A stretch of 64,000 bases of DNA from Cheiracanthium punctorium (lineage: Eukaryota; Arthropoda; Arachnida; Araneae; Cheiracanthiidae). Shown in pieces: positions 13,939-25,500 of this stretch. The stretch covers positions 62,001-126,000 of the forward strand of contig JAWZYV010006179.1 of the NCBI GenBank assembly GCA_038373885.1. The letters run 5' to 3'. The notes under the pieces are model-generated. The model saw only the letters and a program-made list of their open reading frames with translations. It had not been told where the DNA came from and made no database searches. Each line of letters opens with the position of its first letter. Position 1 is the stretch's first letter. A program made the position numbers and the translations under genes.

Positions 13939-15930
13939 CATAATAAATCAAAAGCCTGCTAAAATCCCAAATTTCTAGAACTACGCAGTGTTAATTCAGT
14001 TGGAATAAAGGGATTCGCTTTCAAAAACTGCAATTACTACACGGTTCCTTGCAATTCCTTTGTAATTTTATAGACAGTCCCAGCGCCCAGACAATCTGGC
14101 GACTTAAAAATCATAACAAACAGCTGCCCAGATTTTGGGATCTGCCAATAATTGCAACGTGCATGGGTCATGTGACACGATCTCAAAAGTTAATAAAAGG
14201 GTCTGTTGTAGCCTAGCAGCGACTTTTTCGCGTGACAGCAACTACCAAAGAAAGATGTATCGAATCACCCAATAAAATAATGCAATCGTAGTTCGACTCA
14301 TTCTTCCACCGACAGCCTTAGCGGCCCAAGGATTATCACATCTAGGTCCAGCGTTTGCCGGCCAGCGAAGACTGGCCACGATGCAACAATAACGGCTCTA
14401 AGCCAGAGTCCCGAGCCACCTCGTCTAATACCCAACGCCGAGAATGGGTTTCAAACAGTCTCGCCTCCTCCGGCAGTATGCAATTGCAAGCGACTACACA
14501 ACAGATTTTTAACGTTTGCCATGATCAGTATCGCAGCAAATCAGTCTGAAGCCGCAGGCAAATAAGTCTAAGTTTTTGCAACTGCTTTTGAAAAGTTTTC
14601 TTCGTCCAAAATATTTTATTTTATCTATGTTTTACACGTACACAGAATAAATTTTGTTTCTTAAGTACTCAGTTATTGTAATATTAACGTAATGTGTGTA
14701 CTTTTAAATTTAAAAACGATTTACATAAGAGTGACGTGCAAGAGCGAATGTTTCCTGGCAGAGTTCCAATTAATTTCACTTTGGAGACGGTCCCTTACTA
14801 GCTTCTTGAAATTGGCTGAGAAAATGGATGAAATGTATGATTTTCAAAGTTCCATAACTTGGTCAGTTTTTATCGTAATAAAATGAAACTTTTTGTGTTT
14901 ACTTTGTTTTTGTGTACTGCATCTTTTCCTAAATATAAGTGATAGGACCTGGGGACCGTATAAAAATTTAATTTTTGTATTTTTTTTCTAAATGGGTTTT
15001 TTGGTTCGAAAAGCAAGTAAAAACATTCTTTACCTTTTTTAAAACATTTTTCAAATCGGAAGTGTATATCTAAACCGAATGGTTCGGGAATTAGCTATTG
15101 GGTCACATTAAGGCTGGACACCCTGTATATATATACACTGTTATTATAAATATTTACTGAAATAAACGTTCCTTGTCTGACAATGACCGATTACCCATTA
15201 CCGGAGTCGGAGAAAACATTAATTTACATTCATATGTTATCTTACGAAACGGTTTCTCTCCGTTATTTTCATCCGTCTCAGAATTCTTTCTCATTCCGTC
15301 TCAGAATCAGGTTTTTCTCCATTATTTTCATGCAGGAAATTCTTTTTTTTCTATTAGAGAAGGGTATTTTTTTTTCCCTATATCCTAAAGAAGGATTTTC
15401 AGCATTATTTTAAATTATGAAATCAGGTTTATGAAATCAGGTATCATAAAATGAAATTATCACAAGCAAATACACCAAGAATTAAGCTTCGTCCTGCCCA
15501 CTGCTTTAACGTAGCACCCACAGCGAAAGGACTTATCATTCAGTAAAATACTATACTCCAATTATCTGCAGTCATCTGTCTCATGCGTAATGCGACGATG
15601 TTTTTGTACATTTAAGGGATGTTAACTTAAACTTGAACTGCAGGCAGAATGAGCAACGACCATATTGCATTCAAAAAATCACGAAAATCAGCTTTGTGGT
15701 ATTATTTTATTACGAGCGGAGACATTTCATTATTCCAAGTTCGTATGTGCCAGAAGGAGAACGGAAATGCCCTTTTAGAACTAGACTCCGAAGATTCACA
15801 GATATTTTTTTGTTTTTCAACAGAGCTTCCGTTCAAAAACTGCAAAAATGCTGTATTCACCAATAAGGGAGGTTCTCCCGTGAAAACCAGGTTGATATAA
15901 TCTGTGAAATTCAAATTTTCTATAACAGTG

Positions 15931-15975
<45 letters not shown>

Positions 15976-15990
15976 GCGTGTGCATGTGTT
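15931..15990 (+). repeat. (TG)n microsatellite
   Basis: TA run passing into TGTGTG with a few CG interruptions at the 3' end. Confidence 0.95.
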
Positions 15991-16398
15991 TAATAAGTAA
16001 AACACTAAGAATATTGCTGTAAAAATGACATATCCCGTAGGAAAAAAAAAATACATGTATCAGAATCAGAGGGCCAAAGCAGTATAAAATTCGGAATAAA
16101 GTGAACCAAATTATAACAGAATGTATGGTGTGGAAATTATAACCTCTGGGATATTCTTCAGGTTCATATCCAGAAGATTATAATTAAAGACAACAAAATA
16201 ATAGGATTTCGTTGTGTGGCATATCAAAAGAGACATCATCACTTCACACATTTAGGCCCTATCGTACTATAGAAAAACAAGAAAACAAATACATAATTAA
16301 TTTGAAAGCAGAATAATCGAAAAAGACTGCAAAACAGACATACCCAATAGGAAAAATGCAGATCACATGGTATGAGACAGCAAATTTTGTTGTAAGAA

Positions 16399-16496
16399 TG
16401 TTGCCAAAATCAAGAGGTGAAACACCGATGTTGCCAGAATTCAGAGGCGTAATAGTAGAATTAAGATTATAAAAGTGTTGCCAGAAAACAGTAGTA
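16399..16496 (+). repeat. Degenerate tandem of GTTGCCA(A/G)AA units
   Basis: Three copies of TGTTGCCA(A/G)AAT-CAGAGG-type sequence start at about 16,399, 16,429 and 16,477, with poor conservation between them. Confidence 0.5.
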
Positions 16497-18108
16497 TAGA
16501 ATTATTTGAGTGTTAAAATACGGGTATATTAATTAACTTAAAATTATAATTATTGAATAATAATAAATAGATGGTATAGCCATTTAAATATTAATAAAAT
16601 TATTGCATTTACAACTCTAATGAATATATGCACTAGCTAAATACATGCATTTTGTTTATTTTTCAGAAATTTATTCTAAAATTGAGAGTGAATATTTAAA
16701 AACTAAAATTAGAAATATATATATGTATATTTGAACAGATTTTTTTTTTCAAAGTTCAAATGCACAGCCGTTTGAATACTACGTGGCGCCATAGCGTTGC
16801 AATATTCAGTTTCGGAAACTGCGAAACAACACAATCGTGCCACTATAATAGTGTGATTTTGTTATCCGGCTTGTCAGTGTACGTTTTGATATGATCGTAT
16901 TATTGAAGCTAAAATCTGTATTTTAGATTAATAAAACAAAAATATGAAATAAATGTTCACAAACTATTACTTTAAAACTTTTAGCAGTAAAATGGTTAAA
17001 ATATCTTTCAAAATTCTTTTCTTTTGACTAACTTTTTTTCTGAAAAAATTTAAAAGTCAAATGTGCTTAATATGAACAAAATGAATGCTGCAAAATAATA
17101 ACAAAATTGAATTATCGTCAATATTAAACTAGATGCGTGCCAAATAACCATAAGACATACATCTGCGAAAGAAAAAAAAATCCTTATCAACAGAGATTAG
17201 GAAAATTGTTCTTTAACGTTATATATAATTATGAGAAAAAATACAATAGTCTGTGTTTGTTTTTATAAATATAATTTTATGTTTCGTTCTTTTGTTTACT
17301 TAAATATCTTTATCCTGATAATCATTTAATAATAATGGGAAAAATTGATTCAACATTTATTAAAAAAATCAGTCAAAAATATAATTTATGATTTTCTTAC
17401 AATATTAAGTTTTAACTTTCAAATTTTATTTTTACATGAATACAATGCTTTGTTATGAATATTAAAATATAATTATTGTCTCTACTTAAAACATATCTTA
17501 TGTTTTTCATAAAAAATAAATCTAGGAAATCTGGGAAATTTATTTTGTAGTATTAATAATAAGATGTCAAAAAATATCGACAAGAAATTTTATTTTTTGA
17601 TATAAATAAATATTTGATGTTGGTTCATCAGGCTTGGCTTTCTCTTTCGTAAAAACTTCATAACAGAACTGATAAAGTATTCTAGGTCAAACATAAACGT
17701 TCAAAAAATAAATGTAGCAAAATAGAAAGTGTTTGTAGCTATTGATGCTGTGGAACTTTTCTGGTGTGTCTAAATAATGCGTTAGGTTGTTTTGGCAGGA
17801 ATGTTTCGGCAGCTCAAAGAAAATAATTTTGCAATCATTCATAAGCCTTAGTGTAATGGTTTTCCACTATTTTATGCTTTTACTCTTTTTACACAAAAAT
17901 CTTAGAAATTGATAACGAATATTCATATTTTGCAGAGTTTTCCATATTCATAGTTCAATATATTAAGATCAATTTGTATCATAGAGACAGAAATGTTATC
18001 ATATATCATAAGGCGTTTAAGGAATTGTGAATTTTAGTTTTCTAAGGAGAGTAATGTTTGAGTAATATTAAAATGTATTTGCTATAAGTATTCACACTTA
18101 ACATATTA

Positions 18109-18397
18109 GGTGATTATAATTAAAGTTTCAAAACACTATAAAAAAAAGAAACTCTGATCAGAATAACGTCAAATTTGATGGGAATATTATTGGAGAAAGA
18201 GGAAAGCGTATGACATAAGAAATAATAGTTCCAAATTTTAGCAATAGATGGCGCTGCTAAATTTCGGAACTACTTTTTTCTTATGCCGTATGCTTTCCCC
18301 TATCTTCAATAATATTCCATTTAAAATGAACGTCATTCTGATCAGAGGTGGTTTTTTCAAAGTGTTTTGAATCTTAATGTTCAATTATAATCACCCA
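18109..18397. mobile_element. Palindromic MITE, copy A of a tandem pair
   Basis: Starts GGTGATTATAATTAAAGTTT and ends AATTATAATCACCCA. The whole unit of about 289 bp is an imperfect inverted repeat; for example GATCAGAATAACGTCAA on the left pairs with GACGTTCATTTTAAATGG-region sequence on the right. The ATGGCGCTGCTAAATTT stretch lies at the centre. There is no ORF. Confidence 0.8.
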
Positions 18398-18405
18398 TTC
18401 CCCCT

Positions 18406-18713
18406 TGGGTGATTATAATTAAAGTTTCAAAACGATATAAAAAAGATCACTTATCAGAGTCTAACGTCAAATTTTAACGGAATATTATGAAAAAAGGAGG
18501 GAAGCGTATTGCATAAGAAAAAAAAAATCCTCCCAAATTTTAGCAACAAATGACGCTGTTTAAATTTGGAACTCTATTTTTTTTTTCTTCTGCAGTACGC
18601 CTTCCGTCTTCTGCAACAATATTCCGTTCAAATTTGATGTCATTCTGATGAGTGGTTCTTTTTTTATACATAAAACGTAAAATTTTGAAACGTAAACTAA
18701 TTATAATCAACCC
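18406..18713. mobile_element. Palindromic MITE, copy B of a tandem pair
   Basis: Same family as copy A, beginning 8 bp after it with TGGGTGATTATAATTAAAGT and ending TTATAATCAACCC. Internal order is the same, including the AACGTCAAATTT arm and the ATGACGCTG centre, but the two copies have diverged by many substitutions and small indels. Confidence 0.8.
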
Positions 18714-21700
18714 TTTGCATTTAATTTATACTTTAAGTTCTTTTTAGTGGTGAAAGGAACCATTCTGTTGGTAAAGATATCTTTAATTAATTTTAAAGCT
18801 TTTATAACGACAAAATTTAACACAATTATATTATTAATTCATTTGATAACGGGTAAACACTTTCCTATTAGGCATTCATCATTACTAGGTATTGGCCTTT
18901 TTCATGAAGGCAATCAGTGGGCGGCCAGTGCTATCTACTTTGCTGGGACGGACAACCTAACCTCTAAGACCAAACAATATTTTTTAAAAATATTGTTGCG
19001 TATATCAATTGATTGTGAAGGACAGTTGAAAATTTCAAAATATGTAAAATAACAACGGGACTTCTTTTAATTAAGAATAATTTATAAATATGTCCAATTA
19101 ACAATTTTTCTTTATACAAATTAATTAATAAAAAAGCTTTCTATTCCTTGTATACATTAAAAGTTTTCACATCATAGTTACAACTATAATACATTTCAAT
19201 TCAGAGTAAATAATTTAGGAAGTTAATAAAAATTTTCAGGCCATAAAAAGTTCAGACACATGAATGACGACAGTAGTTAAATAGCTGAGATATACGTAGA
19301 TGTAAACTTTTAATAATTATTAGCGCTTTTTATTTTGTATGGCCTATTTTTTTTAATGTGCAATGTAGGGTATTGTCTCAATCTCTCTCCATTTAAAACT
19401 TGAGACTTTCGCCAGTGTTTATTTTTAAGGGCACTATCCAAGATTCATCTTCTGTGCAGATGTCAGACGACGTCACAGCCAATCAGCAACCCAATCCTCC
19501 GTGTTCAGAGAATAGCTTTCGGAATGCCAATCCAGTGCTCCATCTCTGATCTTGGCCAGGTTACAAATTAAGAAGCTGCTTAGAGGCGGATATGGTTTGC
19601 CTACTAGGTTCCCTCATAATGAAACAATTAGCATCTTCGTCCTTCGTAGGGCTCAAGTTTTCAGTAAGTCGCTGACTTGGCTATTAAAAAGAAAAGAAAA
19701 AGTTTTTTAAACAAATCCGAGTGATATAGGGGAAAATGGGGGGGAGGCAGTAGAACACGGAGCACACTTGGACAATAAATATTTTCCTATGCTATTAAAA
19801 AGCTCTAAAATTAGGAAAAAATGCCAACTAGTCACTATGACAATTCATTTTGTAATGAAGTTGTAGGCATTTTAGTTTCTACTATCATTGTCGTAAAAAT
19901 TGGATACGTTTTCCTTTTTTCGGTTGGAACAGTAAATTATTATCCATAAATCAATAATTTAAGTTTAATATTACTTAATTGCATGCACGTGATGATCTTT
20001 ATTCTATTGATAAATTTTGTACAACTTTTGAGTTTGTATTTAGAACGCCTTCTTGAGGGGTTGAATGGGACATCCTGATTGGGATACAGAGGGTCAAAGC
20101 ACCACTGTATATAAACCTCACTGCCGGCTTCAGGGGAGGGCAACCGGAACTGTAACCCCGGATCCCTCATTATAGAAGTTTTTACGTAAAATTTCCTACG
20201 AAAACCGAATAATTAAAAAGAAACATCACGATTTTATCCCCGAAAATTTCAGAGACAAAGACACTGCTTCTTGCACACATTTTGCATGCTATTGGCACTG
20301 AATGTGATCCGTTGCAAGCTATATCGACTTTATATTAGCACCAGGCATGTAATAGAGAAATAGATATTTTTTGAGTAAATAAAATCTACCTCCACCAATA
20401 ATCGGACTACTTGGCAGAGTTAACGCTGAACCCATTTCACCACGCAGGTAGTCAAAAAAAAAAAAAATTCTTAACTTTTGTTTAAAAAATATTAGGGGAC
20501 GCCCCTTCTTTGTTGCCCCAGGCTTCCACACTTCTAAATATGGTACTCATTGGCACAGTTCTCATTTCCAGTAGACTCTCTACCTTATTCGATAATAAAA
20601 TGAACTTTTGCAAACATTTTGGTATCGTTTAGTGTTTAATTTGCGAGCGAGAGATGATATTTTACTATTTCAATTCATCAAACATTGTTTTGATCAAAGA
20701 ATTTTTATAGTTTTAAATGTGTTTCACTATTAAAACTATTTTTAAGGCTTGTCATTTAAAAACTGCTTTCATATGTTCTGTTTTGACTATCTCAACCTGC
20801 ATCTAATTGTAGGAATAGTAACGTGTTGCATAATACATCTGATTTCGTATATCTTACTCATTGTCCCAGAGAGTCATAATTGAACACTTAAGTACGTTTT
20901 GAAAATTAACTATTTTTTCAAAGAATAAAAGAAGGATAAATTCTGAAAATAATTACAATGAAGACTAAAATCTGTCAAACTATTGTTATGCATTTAACTG
21001 TCAGTTAATATAAGAAAGGAAATAACTTTAAAACAAGTAAAAATTGTCCCACTGTGCCCCGCTCTCCCCATATATTCTTTTTAAAATTGATAATGCCTAT
21101 TGATTTTTACTAATTATATTAAACGGAATGTATACAATACAAGATAATAGTTAAAAGGAAATACATTCCGTCGAACTCAAAGTCTTTACAAAACAGCGAG
21201 AAATCAAATTTAGTGTCTGTTTTCTTGTTTTGTCATATTTTGATGTGAGCTTTTATGTCGTCTGACTGAATGAAATAAGATTGCATGTTTCATATAGGAT
21301 TTCAAAATTAGTTTATTTTTATAGTTTATACAAACTAACTTAATTTATCTCTTTTGAAGACTAGTTTTATTAGTCTAGTTTTGAATTCCGTGATGCAATT
21401 TCAAACATATTCCGATTCAGATGGGAGAAACTCAATTTTAGAGTTGATGTATTTCAATTCTTTGTCTTCAATCTCGCTTGGAGAAATAGTCTTTATACAG
21501 GGATGTTAATGGTTTTGTACTCTACTGCTGTTATTAATAAACATAATTAATTAATTAGAAAATGGTATTTAATGTTATCGAAATGTTAATTTCATATATT
21601 TATACGTGTAATGCAAAATCCTATATCAGTTTAATACTGCAACAGCATCTCATACCATAAAATGTTGAAAGTCAAGTAAAAGGAAAGGATGTAAAGTTGT

Positions 21701-22442
21701 TGACTGAAACTAAATATTTTCATTTTTTTATTTTCCCCTTTATTTCTTTTGGGCTTTAGTGAAAGGCACTGACATGTTTTCCTTTCATTTTTTTAAAATA
21801 AAACATTGTGTTGTGAATTTCGATATTGTTTTTTTTTAATGCTGTCATGTAAAATTTGCATGTAATATTTTCAGCTGTATGAACGCTCATTGAAATTACA
21901 AACAAAATGCATTTGTTTACGTTTTAAACAGGCCTTTTGTGCGATTCATGATTTTTCGCGGTTTTATTATTATTATTGTTGATTTATAGTAGAAGGAAAT
22001 AAATAAAGTGACGAATTCTGGATTTCAAGCAAATAATTATTCAATGCTCCATAAAAGGACAGGCTTTGAAAAATAAAATCGCAATTTTTCCTACTCCTCG
22101 AAGGTTATCCGGTAAATTTTTAAGTTTTAATTGTTAAACACTAGCTCAACTGCTTTCTCTATCAATTGAATTCAAGCGGGCATTAAAAAATAACTTTACT
22201 TGTCCTTCAGAATTTTTATAACAACTTTCACGAGTTGGTGTGAATGTGCTATGGCTGTAATTTTTTTTTCTTTCAGTAAGAGTGAAATTTCTTCGTTTGA
22301 CGTCTGCTAGGAGATACTGACCCAGATCCGAAGATCTCTTGCAAACAGGTCGTTAGAGCAACTGGGTCGAAGCTGCTGATTCGATACCGTCTTGCCTCAG
22401 TCCTTGCAGAGTCTGGACATTGGGGGTCAATTCAGGGACATA
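18714..22442. other. Upstream region of the 14-Cys gene
   Basis: AT-rich with a CRE/CCAAT cluster at 19.47 kb and a GC-richer patch near 20,030-20,170. No coding exon recognised. The 110 bp before the TATA box is mixed-composition and may hold enhancer sites. Confidence 0.5.
19469..19495 (+). promoter_or_regulatory. CRE-like site plus two CCAAT boxes
   Basis: GACGTCA at 19469-19475, then AGCCAATCAG (strong NF-Y type) and ACCCAATCC, with the two CCAAT pentamers 12 bp apart. This is the composition of a proximal promoter, but no gene start is visible just downstream; the nearest is 3 kb away. It could be a distal element or part of an unrecognised LTR. Confidence 0.4.
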
Positions 22443-22488
22443 TATATAAACCCACGTATATAGTCCGTAAAAACACTTTAAGCTCAGT
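22443..22488 (+). promoter_or_regulatory. Core promoter of the 14-Cys gene (TATA and TCAGT initiator)
   Basis: TATATAG starts at 22457, and the arthropod-type initiator TCAGT lies at 22484-22488. The predicted +1 A at 22486 is 29 bases from the first T of the TATA box, the usual spacing. A second TATA-like stretch (TATATAAA, 22443-22450) would start transcription about 13 bases upstream. The implied 5' UTR is 50 nt (22486-22535). No transcript data are available, so this is inference from spacing. Confidence 0.6.
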
Positions 22489-22535
22489 AACTGTTAGGTA
22501 AATATCGAACGGATAACAACACTGCAGAATTGAAA

Positions 22536-22575
22536 ATGAAGTATCTTTGCATTTTTGCCATCTTCCTTGCTGCTG
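22536..22575 (+). CDS. Coding exon 1 of the 14-Cys gene (signal peptide start)
   Basis: Encodes residues 1-13 and the first base of codon 14. The ATG sits in an AAAATGA context and begins a Lys-then-hydrophobic signal sequence. The donor is CTG|GTGAGT and leaves phase 1. The first acceptor downstream that restores the frame and completes the signal peptide is at 30346/30347. The exon is too short to show up as an open reading frame of its own. Confidence 0.85.
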
Positions 22576-25500
22576 GTGAGTTTGGCTGTTGTATACTAAA
22601 ATAATTTTAGAAAGGATACTTTAGAAAGATTTTTTTTTTTCGAAAATTCATTACCGGAGTACCTTTTTTGCGGAAGAAGAATATTGACAAATGTTCGAAA
22701 AGATTTTAAGAGTATTAATTTTAAGAGACTGGAAATTTAAAATATCAAACTTACATAAACTTTTATAATTATCTTTTTTTAATGGTATGACACTTTTAAA
22801 AATGTCTGAGAACATGTCTTATATGTGAAAGCTCAAAAATTTAATTAAGAAACATTTTATTAGTTATAATTTTTTACTAATTATTTTAAATTTCTTTAGC
22901 ATTAAATGTACGTTATTATTAAATCGATATTAATCACGGCATTGCTGAGTTTGTAAAACACTATATTTTTTTCAATTATGTCTACAAAAAATGTAAAATA
23001 TTTTTTTTCGATTTTGGATGTTTTTCAAACCCACTAGTGAATTTTTAAAGCTGTGACTTTTATTTTATTCCTTTTTTAAAAATTATTCAAAGAAAAAATG
23101 TTACGTATCTTTTAGTAACAATTAAACAAAATATGACTCGATGTATTAGTCAGACAATATGACGGCAATGAAATCAAAAGTGCAATGGTTTTGGAAGTCA
23201 CCTAAAATATTCTTATAGCATAATATTTAAATGTAGTGGTCAAATTTAGTTTAGAAAAATATTCGCTTTTCCAAAAAAAGTTTTTAAACATGAGGAAACT
23301 TCCCCCTATTCCTACTGTTGGATATGTTACTTGCCGACGAAAATGTTTGTTCTTGCTACACTCATAGATCGTAGAATAACATATTTTAGCTGGTTTAACT
23401 GATTTAAGAAAATTCTGTACATAGATATTTTTTCTAATACTGGTATTGATTCGACATAACTTCGTGGTGAGTGGTTTGATACCACTTACACTGGTGTTTC
23501 TTGTTCTTTCTAAAATCCTATTTGTTAGTGTATTTTTCTTATCAACTCTTCGGTTGTGTGTGTGTAGCAGTTCTAGCAATTTTTAGCTTATATCATGTCT
23601 TAAGTACCTTAAAATTGTTTTTACATAATAATACAATAATTCTGAACACCATATACATTTTATAGTATTATTTGCAAAGAAACTTAAGAAAACAGAAATG
23701 CGATTTTAATTAGAATATTGTCACTTTAATGCTAGCTAGATATTTTTCATTACGGAAACATCTGCACCCAAATATCGATTTCCAGATACTTCTCCAAAAT
23801 AATCATGGCATTTTTCACTGTCTTGTTATCGATTAACCTTTCAAAGTTTGTAAACTCTGAATAGGATATCATTCCAGTATTACGTAACTCAAAATTGCTT
23901 CTCTGGTTTTGACAATTTATCCTTCGTTTTTCAATTTTATCACACCTGAAGTTTTAAATTATTACGCTAAGTTTGGATATCAATTTCCTCACGAAAATAA
24001 TTAATTTCGAACTTATTTTAAATTAAATTTTAAGGATGGGATGCATTTTTTATGCGAGCTTTGCAGATTTTAGATAAGTTTACCATACCTAAGAAGAAAA
24101 CAATTAAATGCCAAGTTGTTCAACCTCGGTGAATTTAATAGACTAGTTATATCGAAAAAAAAATAGGTGAATCATAAATTTAAGTAACCTAGAATTCGTG
24201 AAGGTATAAAAATTAAATCTGTATATATATATATTTTCAATTATAGAATAATTTCATGCGGTTTTATCACTAGCTGGTGTCTCAAAATATTTACATAAAT
24301 TACAATTTGAAATAAATAAATAAAAAGTAAAAGTAATAAGTATACTATTGCTTTTAAGCTTATTATTTTAAGTGTGAATGAAAGTACAGATATTCTTAGA
24401 ATAAATTTTAAGACTATCTAAAAAAGTGAATGAGAAAAAATATGCACCCAAATGGGTAAGTTTCGAAGTTTAGCTATCCATTCATATTAAACAGCATTTA
24501 TCTTTAGTAAATAAACTAAATACTATAAATATAAATGCAATCGATGGTTAAATACTGTCAGGTACCGAATTTGCAAGTTATTTTATTCTAATTTCATTTT
24601 TTTGTACATGAATCAGAAATAATAAGCTACGCAAATTAATTCATTTTCAACTGATGATGTTTCTTGTATTGAAAAAAGAGGAATACACACAGAGAGAAAA
24701 TAATAAGCAAAAATAATAGAAGTATACATTTGTACGGGACAGTCTTTCCAGAGCCGAGCATTTTATGTTCAACTAACTCATGTTTTACAAGCCCTATGGC
24801 ATAATGGTTAGCGCACCGCGCTGCCGTCCATAGTACAAATCCCGGGCTGGGCAAGTTCAACTCAGCCTTTCATCCCTTGAGTTCGTCGATAAAATGATGC
24901 TCTAGCTTTCTTGGGGTCAAACACTGGGGGCTTCGCGTCAGGCTGACCACCGGGCAGACGCATATGCATCCGCACCCCAGAGCCCATAGTCGCAAAGGCT
25001 CGGTTGGGCAACGCAGACCTTGTCCCCGTAGAGGGGCTGTTACGCCAATGTTTGACGCCAACGTTTTACAGAACTCATGTTTTTCACCCAACAAGCAGGC
25101 CAAATGTGAACCAATATTTCTTTTATTTTTCGTAAGAAACGCACCTTGCACATTTACTTTATATATAGGAATGTGATCAGGTATCACAGAAATGTCCCAA
25201 ACCATAATCGTGTTGGCTTATTGATACAGATATTTCAGTAGACGATCTTAATTAAAAGTTCCAATTTCATTTATTTAATGCTTGTTTATGTCCATAATGT
25301 AAGCATAACAGTTCACATCTGCGAATTTTCTTGAGCCATCTACACGTTTTACAGAATTATGGCAAATAACTAAGACAGCCGCACTATTATTATAGTATTC
25401 AACATGTTGTAAGATTTTTTTATGGAAAGCATTTGAAGTTATAAGCAAATATAACATCAAGATAACACAGAGTTCAGTACTCCATTATTATGTTTATTTC

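Larger units (their letters stand above)
11319..18108. other. Intergenic, no confident gene
   Basis: Contains microsatellites, a degenerate tandem repeat and a GC-richer block at about 14,060-14,560 that I cannot assign. ACACCCTGTATA at 15,119-15,130 looks like the end of a TE whose other end I did not find. Open frames at 11,932-12,186 (minus) and 15,649-15,900 (plus) carry no clear domain. Confidence 0.5.

Noticed and set aside
15649..15900. 83-codon frame vaguely like a BED zinc finger
   Set aside because: The Cys-x2-Cys and His residues are absent and the overlapping frame is equally long.
18747..19052. 101-codon frame after the tandem MITEs
   Set aside because: Starts just after the MITE pair, AT-driven composition, no motif.
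24797..24860. Possible true tRNA gene
   Set aside because: A and B boxes are present, but the acceptor stem does not pair and a SINE body with TSDs follows, so it is a SINE head.
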